From Rhodovibrionaceae bacterium (lineage in GTDB: Bacteria > Pseudomonadota > Alphaproteobacteria > Kiloniellales > DSM-21159): 38,195 nucleotides of DNA. A program made the translations under genes and the position numbers. Below, one piece after another: positions 36,535 through 38,195 of the stretch. The stretch lies in NCBI GenBank assembly GCA_028282405.1, contig JANQIA010000059.1, positions 1-38,195 of the forward strand, in the 5' to 3' direction. The notes under the pieces were generated by a model, which was not told where the DNA came from, ran no database searches, and saw nothing but the letters and a program-made list of their open reading frames with translations. How positions within the stretch are numbered: position 1 is the stretch's first letter; the number at the start of each line of letters is the position of its first letter.

Positions 36535-37669
36535 GATCGTTCTCTCCGGCGTCACCAAGCGCTTCGGCTCGACGCTTGCCGTCGACGAAGTCTCCATGAC
36601 CATCGGCGACGGCGAGTTCATGGTTTTCGTCGGACCGTCGGGCTGCGGCAAGTCGACGACCCTGCGCATGATCGCCGGTCTGGAAACCGTGAGCGACGGT
36701 CAGATCCACATCGGTCCGCGGGAGGTCACGCGCCTCCAGCCCAAGGACCGTAACGTCGCGATGGTCTTTCAGAACTACGCGCTCTACGCCCACAAAAACG
36801 TCTACGACAACCTCGGCTTCGGCCTGAAGGTGCGCGGGACGCCGAAGGACGAGGTCGAACAGCGGGTACGCCGTGCCGCCGATCTCTTGGGCATCGGCGA
36901 GCTGCTGCACCGCAAGCCCAAGCAGCTTTCCGGCGGACAGATGCAGCGCGTGGCGCTGGGCCGTGCCCTGGTGCGGGACCCGGAGGTCTTCCTGCTCGAC
37001 GAGCCGCTCAGCAACCTCGACGCCAAGATGCGGGTGCGCATGCGCGAGGAGATCGGCAAGCTGCACAACGCGACCGGCACCAGCATGATCTACGTCACCC
37101 ACGACCAGATCGAGGCCATGACGCTGGGCGACCGCATCGCCGTCATGAAGGACGGCCGCGTCCAGCAGATCGGCCGGCCGCTCGAGATCTATGACCATCC
37201 GGTCAACATGTTCGTGGCCAACTTCATCGGCTCGCCGGAGATGAACCTGGTCGACGGGCGCTTCGAGAGCAACGCCGGTAGCATCCAGTTGGTCTGCGAC
37301 GGCTTCTCGATGACGATGCCCGAACAGCTCCTGTCGCGTCGTCCGCAAGGCGACAGCATCGTCCTCGGCCTGCGCCCGGAACATCTTTCGCCGGTCGGCG
37401 AGAGCGAGGGAATGATCTCGGCAGAGGTCAGTCACGTTGAGCAGATGGGGGCGCATACGCTGATCTTTTCGCATGCTGGGGGGACGACGCTGAACGCACT
37501 GGTGAGCCGTGACGACCATGTTCGGGGCGGCGATCGCATCGCGTTCAGCATCTCATTGGACCAGGTTCATCTGTTCGATCCGGTCGACGGGGAGAGTTTG
37601 CTTTCGGCTTCGAAGGCATACGAGGGGGAGCACCCTGAACACTCACAAAGGGAGGTAACCCATGGCTAA
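36527..37669 (+). CDS. ABC transporter ATPase, MalK/UgpC type
   Basis: A 380-residue ATPase with the nucleotide-binding domain (about 1-235): Walker A GPSGCGKS (36-43), Q-loop Q82, signature LSGGQ (134-138), Walker B VFLLDEP (154-160) and the switch His in YVTHDQ near residue 192. A C-terminal TOBE/MalK-like regulatory domain (about 250-365, LGLRPEHL) follows. This subgroup energises uptake of sugars, glycerol phosphate and related polyols. The ATG overlaps the enolase-family gene end by 8 bases, and the gene's own end overlaps the next start by 8 bases, so the three are an operon. The permeases should lie beyond the window. Confidence 0.93.
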   Translation: MAEIVLSGVTKRFGSTLAVDEVSMTIGDGEFMVFVGPSGCGKSTTLRMIAGLETVSDGQIHIGPREVTRLQPKDRNVAMVFQNYALYAHKNVYDNLGFGLKVRGTPKDEVEQRVRRAADLLGIGELLHRKPKQLSGGQMQRVALGRALVRDPEVFLLDEPLSNLDAKMRVRMREEIGKLHNATGTSMIYVTHDQIEAMTLGDRIAVMKDGRVQQIGRPLEIYDHPVNMFVANFIGSPEMNLVDGRFESNAGSIQLVCDGFSMTMPEQLLSRRPQGDSIVLGLRPEHLSPVGESEGMISAEVSHVEQMGAHTLIFSHAGGTTLNALVSRDDHVRGGDRIAFSISLDQVHLFDPVDGESLLSASKAYEGEHPEHSQREVTHG

Positions 37670-38195
37670 GTCTGGAAAGAAGTTATCAAAAAGAACGATT
37701 GCTCAGCCTGGTGTCGGGTCCGGTAAGACGGTCTCGCGCCGTTCCGTGGTCAAGGCGGTCGGTGTCGCCGGTGGCGCTGCGGCGCTCGGCTTTCCGGCGC
37801 CGTTCGTAAACGCTGCTCAGAAAGAGATTCGTTTCCTCAACGGTGAACCCACCGTCGAGAGCGTGCGGGCGATGAAAGTCGCGGCCGCGCAGTACGAGAA
37901 GGAAACCGGCGTCAAGGTCCAGATGGACACGGTCCCGGTCGGCAAGGCCTTCGAAAAGCTGCAGACCGGTATCAAGGCCGGCCGGCCATACGACATCGGC
38001 ACCCTGTTCTTCATCGGTGACGTTGTGCTTCTGGCCAGCGAGGGGCAGCTCGCTCCGCTGAACGAGATCATCGAGCAGTACGAGTGGGGGCCGAATATCC
38101 TCTTCCCGATCGACGGGAACTACTACTGGTACCCCTACGACTACAATCTCTGTTGGATCAACTATCGCCGCGATCTCTACGACAAGCATGGCCTC
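37662..38195 (+). CDS. ABC transporter substrate-binding protein, family 1, partial
   Basis: The 5' part of a gene that runs off the right edge (178 codons visible, no stop). The first 50 residues contain a twin-arginine signal (SRRSVVKAVGV then a hydrophobic stretch ending PFVNAAQ), so export is through Tat. The mature part starts EIRFLNGEPTVESVRAMK and continues with a pattern typical of sugar-type binding proteins (AAAQYEKETGVKVQ, PYDIGTLFFIGD, GNYYWYPYDYNLCWINYRRDLYDKHG), in which the aromatic residues probably line the ligand cleft. A perfect GGAGGTAACC precedes the ATG, which lies in the end of the ATPase gene. This supports an acid-sugar or oligosaccharide uptake operon. Confidence 0.9.
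   Translation, partial: MAKSGKKLSKRTIAQPGVGSGKTVSRRSVVKAVGVAGGAAALGFPAPFVNAAQKEIRFLNGEPTVESVRAMKVAAAQYEKETGVKVQMDTVPVGKAFEKLQTGIKAGRPYDIGTLFFIGDVVLLASEGQLAPLNEIIEQYEWGPNILFPIDGNYYWYPYDYNLCWINYRRDLYDKHGL

Overview
The window looks like a chromosomal segment of a GC-rich, rod-shaped alphaproteobacterium, probably of the Rhodospirillales/Kiloniellales type. The reasons are third-position GC bias with long overlapping antisense frames, a complete mreB-mreC-mreD-mrdA-rodA elongasome operon, class I IlvC, a leucine-rich leader in front of leuA, and many transporters for small organic acids (TRAP, TctABC and ABC). The organism is inferred from gene style only; no rRNA or other taxonomic marker is present.

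Layout from left to right. 0.1-4.2 kb is mostly housekeeping: pyrE (-) diverges from thiE (+), followed by a crotonase-family enzyme, a glutathione S-transferase (-) and ilvC (+). 4.3-5.5 kb is a RES-Xre type toxin-antitoxin module (-) with an AT-rich promoter/operator. 5.76-7.4 kb holds a small unknown protein and a clearly recognisable creatinase. 7.6-10.35 kb is a leftward three-gene unit: a Tat-exported aldo/keto reductase, a DUF6064-like membrane protein and a membrane-anchored alpha/beta hydrolase. 10.45-12.3 kb is leuA, preceded by a 39-codon leader ORF with 11 leucine codons, four of them in a row, and alternative stem-loops. This is a good candidate for a leucine attenuator. 12.5-18.2 kb is the cell-shape operon; mreC appears to start with TTG. 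A very long hairpin and tRNA-Lys(CTT) follow.

18.7-27.2 kb is an accessory catabolic block flanked by the tRNA gene on the left and an IS481-family transposase remnant on the right. It holds a DHDPS-family aldolase and a FadR-type GntR regulator on the + strand. Converging on them is a leftward six-gene operon: DHDPS-family lyase, aldehyde dehydrogenase, TRAP binding protein, a ProC-like NAD(P)-binding protein, and TRAP DctQ and DctM. The pathway probably imports an organic or amino acid and takes it through a 2-oxo acid/semialdehyde route, but the substrate cannot be read from sequence.

28.0-31.1 kb is a tctCBA tricarboxylate-type transporter. 31.2-33.7 kb holds two exported serine proteases of different folds facing each other (trypsin-like plus TPR; subtilase). 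The subtilase is translationally coupled to a MocR/PdxR-type regulator. That regulator diverges from an enolase-superfamily acid-sugar dehydratase, an ABC ATPase and a Tat-exported substrate-binding protein that runs off the right edge. Two matching dyads lie in the divergent region and are the likely regulator operators.

The most interesting items are the leuA leader/attenuator, the tRNA-to-IS catabolic island with its unusual ProC-like member, the RES-Xre module, the 23-position hairpin beside tRNA-Lys, and the MocR operator with its coupled protease.
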